A DNA stretch of 64,000 nt from Pegea sp. RAD2-039 (lineage: Eukaryota; Chordata; Thaliacea; Salpida; Salpidae), in assembly GCA_034620365.1 (NCBI GenBank), contig JAQGEQ010000010.1, forward strand, positions 248,001 to 312,000, written 5' to 3'. Positions 50,613 to 63,805 of the stretch are shown piece after piece. The notes under the pieces are model-generated. The model was not told where the DNA came from and did not search any database. It saw only the letters and a program-made list of their open reading frames with translations. The translations under genes and the position numbers were made by a program. Positions within the stretch are counted from its first letter, which is position 1, and every line of letters begins with the position of its first letter.

Positions 50613-53600
50613 ATGAAGCCGATTTTTAAACCATTGTTTAAAAGTTCATCATTGACAAACAATTCTTCTAATTTGTCAAAAACTGACAAAAAAGGAGTCA
50701 GGAAGTTGAATTTTGGGCAAAAATTCACTCAAAATGGTAAAAATTTATTAATTTTTTAGTTTTTGCGTTAGAATGTTTCTGATACAATTTAATTTCCAGT
50801 CAAGTACCCTTTGATTTAAAAATAACCCAAATATTTCTAGTATTAAACTATACTGACTAATTTAAATTTTTTTCACTAAAATCGTTCATCTTGATGTGAC
50901 TTGTCAACAAACTTGAAATTCTATTATTAAATTGTTACTTTTGCGCTTTAATTAGAGTCTTACATTTTCCGAATACAATTTTATATTTGTTAAGTCTAGT
51001 TTATCAGATAAGTCGAATATACACAATTTATAGTTTTTCAAATGTAGTTCTTGTCGAATAAGTGTAATGAGTTAAAAATACGTAATACAATTAAAACTAA
51101 TATTTAAAATTTATGTAATTTCTATTATAAAATTCTCTTATCGTCACTTTGTTTGATAAATATACTGACTTTCAGATAGTGATTTAACTCAAGAATTACC
51201 AAATTTTTCCAACCAAGAAAGCCAAAAAACAAATAAAGCTGCTCAACAAAAAGAAATTGTTACTGACAGTACTCAGGTTTTTTACTGTTACCCATCATAT
51301 AGAGAATAATATAATTAGAAATGTATTTTTGAGTAAACAGAAAACTCTTCAATTTTCTAAACAATATAAATTTGTTTTTTAATGTTTAAATGTATTTTTA
51401 AGTCAAAAGAAATAAGTCTCTGTATCGAAATTGATTTTTTAAACTAATCGAATTATTTTTAATCAAATTATTTAAACTTATTTCACTAATCTTCTAATAA
51501 CTTATAAGCTAACTAATCATTTCAGTGGATAAAGGATACTTTGACTGAAGCTGATTATGAAGATATTTTTTCATCTGTTTTGGCTAAAGCTTCTGCTGGT
51601 TTATTATCAGGTGCAACATTTCTTCACTTTACATTTTTTTACCATTTTTTTATTATTTATTTTAACGAGTTTAAAAAAATTACTTACAATATTCACTTAT
51701 ATCGAGGACCAGTTATCAACCACGTCTGATTTTCTTTTGAATAAAGCAAAATCTCTTCAATCTTATTTTTCTTATAGAACCTTCTGAGGATGATACAAAA
51801 AAGAATATGAGTGAAAAAGAAAGGAAAGTTCATGAAGAAAATTTTAAAAGAAAAGAACAATCTGTGCATGTATCAAAGTTAGATAAATCGTTAGCTTATA
51901 TTTTAAGTCAGTTACTCTCTAAGCAAACAGACTATTTTCTTTAATTGAAATAAATCTATCCTCAAAAAGCTTTATTTTAGTTTTAAATGATTATAAAAAT
52001 AGAAGTGGTTTACAAAAATTTACTGACTAGCTTTGCTCCAAACAGGCTTTTTTTGTTAAAAATATTCTTTATTGTCGTAGATTTATAGTACATAATGAAA
52101 TAACTCCAATTAGTAGTCCATCAGAAGCAAGAGCAAATGGTGAAAAGTTGCTACAAGCACCAGTAAAGAAAGAAAAACCTAAAAAAGATAAAACGTCAAG
52201 TAGCTCAAAAATTGGTGGAAAAGAAAATGCTTCAAAAAGTGGTGGTTTGCAGATTTTATTTAAATTACTTTTTTCCAACAATTTTTGGATATTTATTATT
52301 CACTAAAACTGAGCTAAGCTGTTTTCTTATCAAAGTGAATATATTTCAGGCAAAAAGAATTTTTCTTCCAATCAAGGTGAAAGTAAAAAGAAATTGAAAC
52401 TAAGAGATAATGATGTTAAGAAAGGTCATCATCAATGTTGATTATTAAAGAAAATAAATATAACTTGTTTAATATTATAAAAATTATTTTTGTAAAATTT
52501 AACAAGTAGAGAACTTCATTTCTGTTTAGATTTGGAAACATATTAAAAAAAACTGATTATATTTTAATTACTTTCAGATAATATTAAGAAAAAAGCTGAT
52601 TTTGAAACACGAAACGTGGAACAAGGTTTTCAACCGAATATTTAGATTGTAGAATTTATAATTGATCGTTTTTCTCGTATGATATTTAAGTTTTTAATAT
52701 AATTTCAAATGTGTATCCAAACACAATTAAATCTGATTTTGATGTTTATATTGGAAAAGTATTAGCAACTCAAATAGTATTTATATAAATTGCTAAGTGA
52801 TTCATCAGATTTTCACACTTTAATTGTTGCTTTTTAGGAGTATGGGTGCAATGTTGTAAAACTAATTGCTTAAAATGGAGATACCTTTCTAAATGTATTG
52901 ATCCCACCGAGTTGCCGGAGTTTTGGACTTGTTCTATGAACAAGGATGATAAATATCGAAATAAGTTAGTAATAATTGTCAACTACCCCGGATGTTATAT
53001 TTCAGCAAGAACTAAAAATAACCGAATCTGTATTAGCTAAATTGTTTTTCTCGTAATTGTTGATATCTTGAAATCAATTTTAATCCACTACTAGCTGCAT
53101 GGCTGCCGAAGCTGATTGGAGTTCGAACTTTGACGAAATAGAAGATACATTTGTTTACACTGATTTCAATATTGGAACTATTGTTTGGGCACAAATGCCT
53201 GGATATCCTCAGTTAGTGTTTTTTTTTATTACTTCATATTTTTGTTGCTAATTAACAATTCCACCAGCTGGCCCGCAATGGTAGACGATGATCCTGACTA
53301 TGATACTTTTTATGAAAGCACCGAACAAGGAGTAGTAGTGAGTTGGAAACTGTTTTCATTCTATTACTTATTCGTAATGTTTTAGTTTTTGATAAATGAA
53401 AGCTTCTTGCTTTTTTAGCTTCGATATCACGTGGTATTTCTTGATAAGAGTGTTAGTCGAGCTTGGGTTGCAGCTAAAAGTATCAAACCATTCAGCAAGA
53501 ATCCAGATAAATTGGTAAGATTTTAAATTAATAGTAATTTTCTAACTGATTTTACGTTCAGATGAACTGAAAAATTTAAATGACGTTTATTATTAATGTA

Positions 53601-54984
53601 ATTGATTTTACTTTTGAACTCAATTTGAAGGATACAATGAAAAAGTCTCGGTATATGGTCGAATTAAATGAAGCTGTTCAAGCTGCTGAAGATGCTTTAA
53701 AATTGTCCGTGGAAAAACGGATACAAGCCTACAACTTTGAGACAAGATATTTCATGAATAAAGATATTTCAAAACGATGGACTTATTGTACCAAGAAAAG
53801 TATATAATGCAGTTTAATATTTAACATATAAACTTACTAATTGATGTAAATCGTATACAAGAATATCTTGATACAATTCCAAAATATCCACTTTGATGTT
53901 TAATAATCAGATTTCTGACTTTTTAAAGTTTTTAAAAGATAAAATAATTTTTCTAGCCAATTAGTACATCTTAAAAAAGTTTGAAATTAAAAAGAGAAAA
54001 CTTTCTGACAATTTAGTAATGATATAGAACTAATGTTAGTTGTTTGTTTATGTTAGGAAGCTATGAGAAGAAACTGAAGAATAAGGAAGAGTGCCACGTG
54101 GTACCGTCTATGTCTAGAGAAGGTTAAAACATTTTGTTATATTTTCTAGTTTATTTTATTCAGGTATCTCATAATCTCTCCACCTTTACCCATTAATTTG
54201 GTTTATAAGTTTCTACTCTTTTACAGATATAGTTTGATATCAACATTTCTTAATATTTTTGTCATCTAATTTCAATATAATTAGAATTATAAATTTTCCT
54301 TACAGATAATGAAAATGATGTGATTGAGATTTCCGATGAGGAGGAGGGAGATCAAATAGTTTCTAAATCTGAGAAATCATTACAATCTAAATTAGAAGAA
54401 AATAAAACTGGTAGTACAACAAAGCTGAAAAAGTTTATCAAAGAAAAAGTGGTTGAAAAGAAAGGAGAAAAGATGAAACTTCAGAAGAAAGTAAGCAATA
54501 GGAAAGATAAAGATGAGCTTGTGAGAAGTCCATCGTCCAAAAAATCCAAAGTGTTTAAACCTAAGTTCACTGCTCCATCGAAAGCTGTGAAAAAGCACAA
54601 TGAAGAAAATGCGGTTGTGCCAAATTCTGATGGTTCTACTTCCAGTTCGACTGAGGAAGAAACTTTGAATAGCATTAACTTGGTCCAATTACCGTAAGTT
54701 GATTTACTAAATTGTTTGCGTCGACAGTCTTGTGATGGAATAAAATGTCTGATTTGATAGATCTGAAGATATGGCGCCTACTGTTCACCTTGATATCACT
54801 ACTGAGTTCAACTCGTTTCAACATGGTGACTTGCAAGGTAGAGAGACTTCATTTTAAGCAATAGTTTGCATTTTACAAGTTTAATCATGATTGAATATTT
54901 GATATAGAGCTCGGTTTTGATGATGTGTCCTCGAAGTCATGGCCAAATGATCAATTTGAAGAGCTTCCTGAAATTCAATTCTAA
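50613..54984 (+). CDS. ZCWPW1: ZCWPW1-like CW and PWWP histone-methyl reader
   Basis: Sixteen exons keep frame and give 626 residues (human ZCWPW1 about 648): 50613-50736, 51176-51276, 51526-51610, 51778-51877, 52081-52241, 52350-52424, 52578-52625, 52838-52964, 53095-53211, 53268-53337, 53419-53514, 53631-53799, 54057-54122, 54306-54693, 54761-54837 and 54908-54984. A Lys/Ser-rich N-terminus precedes a CW zinc finger (about 233-282) with all four Cys (C237, C242, C263, C275) and cage Trps W234 and W245. The PWWP domain (about 299-365) has GTIVWAQMPGYPHWPAMVDD and RYHVVFLDKSVSRAWV; the core reads PHWP. A long basic, Ser-rich tail follows. In mammals ZCWPW1 reads H3K4me3 plus H3K36me3 at meiotic PRDM9 sites. 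The nuclear reader role is inferred from family. The acceptor of exon 12 and the donor of exon 4 are the weakest junctions. ZCWPW2 is a less likely match because it is shorter. Confidence 0.92.
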
Positions 54985-55460
54985 ATTAACTTTAATTATC
55001 GATCAACTCTAAATGGTAATATCTTCTATCATTAAAATGTTGATATTTTCGTATTGGTATCACTTTATTTATCATTTCGATAGATTTATGAAATCTTAAA
55101 ACGTTCTTCTATTTAATACTTTATTGTTCTTCAGTTCTTTATTGTTCTTTTCATACTGAAACATTTTTTTTCTGAGTATCTGAAAGTTAACTGGTAAAGA
55201 TTGTGCTATTTGATAAAATAAAATTTGTCATTTTTGAGATTATTACATAAATTGATTATAAATAAAATCAAAAACAGTTTAAAAGTAAACTAAAACTGAG
55301 CTTGAAAACTGCTATATCTTACTAGCAACTACTTTCTAACAAAATGATTTTAAAAATGGTCACAAGAAAGTACAAGCTCTCATGAAGATCATTAACTAAT
55401 TATACTGCAGAGTAATTTTTAATAAATGCTAAAAAAAGTTGGTCTTAAGACATTCAATAA
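54985..55460. other. 3' flank of the ZCWPW1-like gene
   Basis: AATAAA at 55217-55222 is a candidate poly(A) signal about 235 bases after the stop. Nothing else is recognised. Confidence 0.4.
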
Positions 55461-55841
55461 ATGGCTGTAAATGTTAAATTATATAGCTCTTATAGCAAAC
55501 ACAGAACAATATAACTAAAGAAATAATAAAAGGTCAAAAATACCACCGTTCAACACAAGTAAGTTATAAAAAAATAGGAACACTACAAAGGCAAATTTAT
55601 GCAAGGTATAAAAAAGTTAGAAATTGGATAAGATGCAAAATAAGAATAAAAATTGGGAAAAGTAGTAGCATTATAAATAATCTATCAACAAACTACTCAT
55701 ACTCTTTTAGATAAAATTTGAGAGTAATTATATAGCATATATTTTCATTGGGTCGGAAAGAAGACTCAAAACTGAAGTTAACCCTATTGAAAAGCTATTG
55801 GGTGTTGTTAAAGCTATTAATTGGGCTGATTCTAAACGATA
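55461..55841 (+). repeat. Unclassified interspersed repeat, copy B
   Basis: Diverged direct-orientation partner of the repeat at 33281-33671. The sequence just after it (to about 56030) also has protein-like text, for example RASEDVCKIA-like residues near 55850, and may belong to the same element. No domain is recognised. Confidence 0.6.
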
Positions 55842-56749
55842 AGCTTCTGAGGACGTATGCAAGATTGCGATCTTCAAAGAAACCATTAAAATTCAGATGA
55901 GAAGAACCATTAACAACTTTAAACAATGGTATATAGTTAAAGCTAAGACTTCGAAATTGCAAAAACTGTACGCAGTGTGCTGCAAAGTACTAACCATATT
56001 ACTTGCTGTACTACCAAAAAGTAGCTTCAGCATATTTTAAACTAAGTTAATTGTGTAAGAAGCTGCTGAATAAAAGCAACTTAAAAGTAATCAAGAAACT
56101 TTCTTAAACCCATTAAAAGAGTAACTTATTTTGACCTAAAATAAAGATTTTTATTTTTATACCAAAACATTTTCCAGCCATTTTTATCAGTTGATTCAAT
56201 AGAAAACTTTATTTAAGTAGTTAACAAACTAAATTATTTTTAGATAAATTACGTTTCTCCTTCTGTATCTCGTACACGTTGATCGTCCCTTGTTTAGATA
56301 CTCAGACGTTCTTTTAAATCAATCAGTGCGCAACTAAATAATTTTGTCGATTTTGAATTTTTAAATTTGACGAAATAGGATTGCTTAAACTCAGATGTGA
56401 TGCTAATCAAAACAGAAGTTGTTTATAGATAACTTAAAATCTTTTAGAAAATTTTGAGTTTAAAAAATTTATGTCGAAATGACTTTCATTAAACTTTTTA
56501 TAAAAAAAAATATGTAATAGTAATAATTACTTTCCGAAATGAACATAATTGTAGATGAACAATTTCAACTTTCAGTATTTATTCATTTTTATATAATCTG
56601 TTTTAGAAAACCAACGCATTTCCTTGTTGATGTTTAAAATTTTCATCGAAGAAAAATATTTATATTCTCTATTTCATTACTTTGAAATATTTCTAACCGA
56701 TCTAATTTGTACAAAATTTTTTATGGAAATCGGTACCTAGTAAAGATTT
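55842..56749. other. Intergenic, nothing firm
   Basis: Apart from possible extension of the preceding repeat, no gene or RNA is seen. Confidence 0.4.
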
Positions 56750-56920
56750 AAAACCCTGAAATTCTCCGAATTTAAAGCTGGAGTTGGAGCCTCGTAAGCA
56801 GCTCTTCACTGTACTTATTGTCGTTCTGGCAGTTCCTGCGACGCCAGCCGAGTGTAGCCGCATCAGTCCATCTATTCTACTACATACCTTATTGACGTGA
56901 AGACTGACAATGGATTTGAA
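56750..56920 (+). repeat. Unclassified interspersed repeat, copy 2
   Basis: Contains CGAATTTAAAGCTGGAGTTG, TGTCGTTCTGGCAGTTCC and GCGACGCCAGCCGAG, followed by CGCATCAGTCCATCT and TTATTGACGTGAAGA. These match the first half of the repeat at 45780-46095 in the same order and orientation. The second half, with the GGGCAACAACT block, is absent here. Confidence 0.6.
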
Positions 56921-57059
56921 TTCATTCATAATAGATTAGCAGTCAATTGATTTAACTACTAATTCAGCTTGTCGCCATTTTTTGATTAACAATAAAACTA
57001 ACAAAAGGAGAAATCAACTTTAGTTGAAATTGTTGTTTTTTACATTTTTTATTTAACTC

Positions 57060-57240
57060 AGTTTCATTCTAGCATTTCCTGAGACGCCAGTCCTCTGCAG
57101 CTGCATCAGTCCGTCTTGGTGGTGTGGAGAGTGGAATCCTGCTGCATGGGCAACAACTTGATCTCCATAATATCTACCTGGCATATAAATATGCATGATC
57201 TTTTTCTCGGCCGAAGCAGGCCAAAAAACACATTTTCTTA
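57060..57240 (+). repeat. Unclassified interspersed repeat, copy 3
   Basis: Contains GAGACGCCAGTCCT, TGCATCAGTCCGTCT, GTGGAGAGTGGAATCCTG and CTGCATGGGCAACAACTTGA, matching the second half of the repeat at 45780-46095. The end has CGGCCGAAGCAGG against CGGCAGAAGCC in copy 1. With the block at 56750 it may be one element split by about 140 bases of other DNA. Confidence 0.6.
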
Positions 57241-59780
57241 GCTGCATTCAATAAGAACCTTCAAACAAAACAGGTAATCTTTAAAAAGAAAATTGGCCGT
57301 TTCAAATAGACTGAGATAAATATTTTCAAATTGAAGTTCTTTCAAATCGAAGGACAAACCGAGAAGAATTCTTATTTTACGTTCCCTTTATGGTTCAACA
57401 AGAGGAACCAAAATATTTTGTGAAATTCAGAAAATAAGGCTGGAGCTATCAAAGCTGTTTGTAGTTGTTGCTGATAGCTGTCCTTCCATGATTGAACCGA
57501 AACAAAGACTTTACGTTCTGTGTAAAAAGTGAAGAAAATAATTTTGATCCAGTGACGCGGCATCATGGGATTTTGCAGCAAGAATCTTATTACTAAGTCT
57601 TAAGAGATACCAAATGTATCAACAGTAATGATTTTAATAAAACAACATTAAGACATATGTACTGAATCATTGCAAGCTCAAGCTGATGACAAAAAGAATG
57701 ACTCGCTGATTCGGCACTTATGGTTGATGTTATCATTCAGCTTTCATCTGTAAATAATATTTTAAGGAAAAAACCAGTGAGCCTTATTTGCAGTATTTGC
57801 TTTCATTAAAAACTTGATCGTGAGAAAACACAGCTTGCTAGTAAAGACAAAACACATTTTCAAACTCTAACAAACCATCAGATCTTTTAGGACATATTTA
57901 AGGTTTATTAGCAACTTGGTTGACAAATACAAATGTCGTATAAATGAAATGACATTTACTTTCAGTGGAATTGTTTATTAATCTTACGGCAGTAAATACA
58001 ACTGCAGTTTTTGAACTTATTCAGATATAATTGATATGAATAGAATCCGATTTTAGGCTAAAGTAAGTTTTGAAATAAAGATTTGTTGGTGTTTCAGGGA
58101 GAAATAAATATTATAATTTGAAGCAAATGCTCAGAAGATTAACTCGCGTATTTCTAATAGAAGACTAATACCTCAGCCGATTTTTAGACAAACGTTTTAA
58201 GCAGCAAAAACAATTTTTAAATCCATTCTGTACAATTACACCAGACTCTACTATATTACTTTTTATAGATCACTTGAATCAGTATTTCATTATAAGGAAA
58301 TATAATTTCTTTAATTAAAAACTTCTGCAGAATTCGGCTATCTTAGGAGTCTCTGAAGCTCACACTTTTAATTTGAAGTTATTGAACTATATTAAAAACT
58401 TTACATTTGGTGGGAACAACCAATATAAGATGAAGATGACAAATTTTAAAAGTTTATTCGTTTAACTCTATTTGTTTTTTGTTATGTCAACCTTAAACAA
58501 ACATTGTAGTTTTATCGTAACAAATTATCTGGTAACTGCCAGGCTGAAGATTTTATCAGCATGTTGACCTAAGGTACTTGAAAATATGCTACCAACGCAT
58601 CAACGGTATCTAGTCTGGTCAGAAAATTAGCTTTGCCAACTTCTAAATCTTTGATCGGTATGAGATTTGCTAGAAACCAAGTGATTTAATTATTTATGTG
58701 TTTCCTTGTAAAATTTTAAAGTCTTATCTTCTTTAGCAATTTTTCTCTTCTTATTTAGTCGTGCTTATATCAGCTAAGTAAAGTTGGATATGATTGTTTA
58801 AGAGATATTAAAACAGAAATATATTTAAACAATAAATTATGCTGGATGAAAGTCTGCTGTTAGCTGTAAAAACTCATATCACAAAGTAACTAGTTGATAA
58901 CAAAAGTTTGTGAATTGATTGAATTGTATTTGTTAATCTACTGGTAACTTTTACACTTTACAAATTAGAGAAATGTATATTGTAAGCTAACATTAAAATA
59001 AAATACAAATATTTACAAGAAATAACAATAAAATTATTGATGTAAGTAAAAATTGTATGTGATCAATACAATTGGCTTCTAATGTAATTATATGTAGACA
59101 AATATATTATAAAAATAACTTGATAAAAATATAAACTAAAAATTCACCAAGCAATATATGATGAGTGTTTAAATAGCTGGAAGTAGCAAGCTTAAATTTG
59201 CTATTGGTTTTTTTGCTAGGTCAAAAATGTTAGTTTAAAGTGAAAGCTATTTGAAAGTGGATGTTGATTTAAAGTAGAAAATAAATTGCACAAAAAAATG
59301 AGTTCTTTTAAATTACATGATTTCAAGCACCATAAATGATAAACAAATAATCAGAAATAAATGCACCAACATAATGAACCGTATTAATGGTATAAAAGTC
59401 AGAAAAGTTATTCTATACAACAATTTTGTTGGACTTTTTATAAGTAAATATATTCTTAAGCAATAAAAAAAGTTTTTCAAGAAGCTGAAAATATCATTTA
59501 ATTACAAAAATATCTATTTAAGTAGTACCAAAAGAAATTATTTACAAAACATTATTTATGCTACTAAAATAAAAGAATTTGTCTTTTTATGTTTTTTGAT
59601 TGATAGATTAGTCAAAATAATTAAAGAATTAAAAGAAAAAACTGAAAAAACAACTCCAATAATAAAGTTATTCCAACTTTGCCTCATCTTTTAGGCAAAT
59701 TGTCAAAACAGACTCTGTAATTTGATTCGTGGAAATTTAGTCAGATAAATCCTATTTACTAAACAAATCTCACTTAAAAC
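57241..59780. other. Intergenic, likely repeat debris
   Basis: Patchy composition with short protein-like runs (for example near 57660-58010 and 58530-58680) suggests eroded inserted DNA. I could not identify a family. No gene or structured RNA is seen. Confidence 0.4.
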
Positions 59781-62700
59781 TTAAACTGGATTTTCTTTCA
59801 AAACTCTCTCGGCTTCAGCTACCGCCCTGCAAGTAATGAAAGCATTTATTACAGGAGATAAAATGATTACAACACAATTACAAACAAACACAACATAAAT
59901 CGATCTTATTTTCAGATCAATTTCAATATATTTATTTCAATATTTGTTCGCAAAATTACATTTTTGTCAATTATTTAAAACAAATCATTTTTTAGAAGCA
60001 GAATACATGCAGCAGTCAATCTGAATTATTTCATATTATTTCACGATTAATTCAAATTGTGTCAAAAAAGGAATTTGTTTTTTCAATTAATGAGAAACTT
60101 TCATTTTTGAAGATTCTCACCCAAGTATTTGTTCAACATCAATTGCAGAGTCATCTTCACCAATCATTTGATCATCTGTGATACTATTCAGATCAACATC
60201 TTCAGCTTCTGCTAGAGTTTTCTCTACCTCTTCAAGAACGCCTAGAGGTGAATAATAAGTGCCCCAAAGTGATAAAAAAAATCACAAAAAAAAAACTTAT
60301 AAAAATAACAAATCTATTTAAAAATGATTTTGAATGAAGTGAAACTGAACAGCTGATGAAAATGAAACGAACAACTTGAACAACATCAACAGGTTTACAA
60401 ACACTCGAATACATCAACAGTTGACGAACGATTGGTAGCATTATCTCATTTAGTCAACTAAAGTGACCACGGTTAGTTGGTTGGTTGGTGAGTTTCATGC
60501 TGAAAGTGATTCATGCGAAAAAAGTTCAAACAGAAACTCACTTTCATGTCGGACGACATGATCTTCATCTTCTTCATCATCATCATCATGATCACAAAGA
60601 AGAGGAGTCTTTGGTGATGAAGGATACATTTTTTTGTGACTTGTACGAGAAGGGGAACGTCTTTTACGAATCTCCTGATATTAGTTTATTTTGAATTATT
60701 GTAAAATACAAAGAGATTGTAACTAACAGTTGAGTTAGGGGCTGATTTCTCATCCGAATTAGCAATTGACAGTGTGATAATTTCATCTGTGAATGATGAT
60801 GTGAGATCATCAGAAGATTTTAATTCATTTTTAATTGCTGATTGTGATGTAGCTCTACAAATTGGTTCCACGCGATTCGAAGACGATAAAGTGAAACGTT
60901 GAAATTCAGACTGTGAACCCATATAAAAACCTGAGATGCAACAAGTAAGCTTGTGTCGTGAAGCAACTTATGAAGCAACCTTGAGCATCACATGTGAGAA
61001 GTGTTGAACTGATAGCTTGAACATTTTCTCTATCAACGCATTGAACTGCTAGTTGATGACGAATTGATTGAATTTGTGAAAACAAATGAACTTCGCCTAC
61101 AAATTTACATCTAAGACTTCATCGAATCAAATGGAATGGATTTTTTACCGATGTTAGTGAGCCCAACGAGGTTGTATTCGCTGTAGTTATCATCTTTACT
61201 TTGAAAGCGCGCAAAGCGAACTTTTTTCAGCAAAGAACCATCCTGTGCAGTTATTCTCAATTTGCGTTGAACTTTGAACTTTGGAAGGCTAAAAATTTTG
61301 ATTTGTTCCTCAGAACTGCAAAATAAGTGTTCAAAATTGTCATCGTTGAATATTTTGAGTGAAAATAGAAACTTAAACAGATGAAGTAGCTAACCGAAGC
61401 ACTTGAAGCAAACAGCTTTTACCTATTGTGTTTTAAATAGCAACAATAAAACTTTATTTGTGCATAAAACAGCTGAAAACATTAACTTTAATCTGAAGTT
61501 GAAAGTCCATTTAAAAACTGATTTAGATTTAAGTTTTAACAAAATACTTAAAAATTGAAAACTGATTAATAATTAACTGATATTTGCATGCATTTAAATA
61601 AACCTGATAATTAGTGAATGATGCGGCTGCAAAGAGTTTTTATGTCGATTTGAATTGATAGTAGCATTGTTGTTGGTGGTTGCTGGATTCAGTTGGTGGT
61701 TAGTGACAATTGAATGTATAGAAGGTGAAGTTGCTGGAATTTCTTCACCATCTACCACAGTTATATCAATGATAGGTGCTCGATGCTTTAATTGAATAAA
61801 CTTTCCTGAAAAGAATCATTAAAAATGTTTGCTTAACCAACACCATCATCAATGTATATACCAGCAACAAAGCTGACAGGCAACTCTTGCCGCTTGCTGT
61901 AGTGAGGTATATGTAATACGAAGCAGAAAACGGCCCCAGAGTTAGTACCAGCCCAAAAAGTAGGTGTTAGGCTCACTCCTGTGCCAATAAACTTGTGAAA
62001 AAATTAAATAGTCACATGACTAACTGACCGTCTCGAAGATAAGTTGTTGCAAAATAAATACATCGAACCATTCCTGTCATACCATCATCAGTTGACCTAG
62101 CCTCAACTCGTCTATGACCAGTTGTGGTTGGTGACCAGCCTGATTGTGCCACTTCTTCGTCAACCAGGGCTGCGTTTGCATCGTTCAGTTTCTGTTGAAA
62201 CATTTTTCAATTACTGATTGATGAGAAAGTCGTTTGAGACGGACTCTCAGTATATCAGCACGATTCTTTCTACGCCCAGATGCTCTTCGGCTGTTCCTTC
62301 CGCTTCGAATGCTGTTCCCGATTCTTCTCATGGATTGACGTAAAGACATTTTTAATGATCTAACTCTAGAAAAGTGTCCTTCAAGTGATAGTTGTTCGCC
62401 GGTTTCTAATGTACAGCGAGAAACGACAATTGTGTTCTGAAATAAAAATGAAAAATTGATATGTTAAATGAAGCGTGAATATTCAGCAAAGTTGAAAAGA
62501 AACAAAAAGTTGATGATGTAGTCGATTAACATCAAGTAAATTAACTAACAATCAAAAGCTTGAAAGTAAATCTTACTAATATCAGTAAGAACGAACAAAT
62601 TAATATTAACGCTTCACTAGTTATATAACATGTGAAGAATGATGTTCAAAAAGTTTGAAGTGAAAAAAAGTTTGAAAAATTCCATAAATGTTTAAAAAGA

Positions 62701-63805
62701 TTTGATAATGAAAGAATTTCATGAAAAAGTTCTCTAACAATTAGTATGTTTCAAATGTTGTTCACTTTTCATCAAAATTCATCATTTATTTTTTTGAAGT
62801 CATTTTACGTTTTTAAGTCAATAAAATTTGAAGAAGAAAATAATAAATTACAATTTTGAAGTATAAATCCATAAAATGTGAGATTTTGAGCAGTTTGATA
62901 AATTTATAAAAGAATTTTATGACTGAGACATATAATTGATGATTAAGTTGAAAATGAAGTGAAAAATTTCATGAAATAAAAACTAACCTGCATATAATCA
63001 AACAAAGCAAAACCATGACTGGTCCCCAACCCAACTAAGCTCCAATTTGCATTCATATTTAGCGCTGTGATGCTTGCTGGTGGCTGACATTGTAGGACAC
63101 TCGATACTTGGTAACCTTTGCTCAAATAAATATTAGTGGTCGACTAGTTGACACTAGTTGCAACTGTACCTGGTTTCATATTCACATGACCAGGTTTAAG
63201 GTCCAGTTGTTCGTGACCTTTCCACGTGAAATCTGTCCGACCACTAAGAACGTCAACAGTAGTACTAGCAACGACGGTTTCAATGGCGTCCATAGACAAT
63301 GACAAGACCACGATCTAAATGTTGCTTGAGTTTATCATTAAAATGATTTAAAACCAAACGTATGTTACCTGTCCAGCAGTACCACCAGCCACTATGGTTC
63401 CTGTCAGGGGACACATGGACACTTTGCGAATAGCTAGACGAGGGTCATCACTGTAAGGGTCGAATTCGCCGATCTACAAATTGGTTTCAGTTAAAATTGA
63501 GGCTGCTGATTGGTTAAGCACCTTTCTAAATGGCGGGAATTCCTCGCCATAAGATTCATCCTGGTCATCTGCCCCATTATCCATGGCAAACACTGTCGAA
63601 GTTTGGACCTTTAATACTGACCACATTGCAACCCCAGTTGCTTCCCATATCTACAAGATGTTGAAGAAAATTCAACTGTGGACAAAACGTCAATTATCTA
63701 TGAATATACCTTAACTGTCCCGTCTTCGTGGCCAGTTAGGAGCAAATTTCTGAGTCGTTTTGGTGAATTTGAGGATAGAACATAACCACCGGTGATTGGC
63801 CAGTC
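59781..63805 (-). CDS. LLGL1: Lethal giant larvae homologue (LLGL), 5' end outside window
   Basis: LLGL is a WD40-repeat cortical polarity protein that works with Scribble and Dlg against aPKC. Fifteen exons in the window keep frame and encode the C-terminal 687 residues (human LLGL1 about 1,064): 63805-63710, 63650-63522, 63473-63369, 63314-63170, 63115-62988, 62436-62245, 62191-62029, 61978-61862, 61805-61604, 61315-61149, 61096-60980, 60930-60728, 60674-60542, 60241-60121 and 59826-59781. Clear matches: LLLTGHEDGTVK, FDPYSDDPRLAIRKV, GGTAGQ, WKGHEQL, QCQPPASITAL, GTSHGFALFDY, WAGTNSGAVFCF, SEEQIKIFSLPKF and SEFQRFTLS. The aPKC-target linker is recognisable as SLKMSLRQSMRRIGNSIRS with Ser residues spaced as in fly and mammals. 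The C-terminus ends AEAERVLKENPV. Tomosyn is excluded by the linker and the absence of a SNARE tail. An acidic run (DHDDDDEEDEDH) lies in exon 60674-60542. Confidence 0.94.

Noticed and set aside
60485-60694. Plus-strand ORF with a poly-His run
   Set aside because: It is the antisense shadow of the acidic LLGL exon; the Asp/Glu run on the minus strand gives the His codons.
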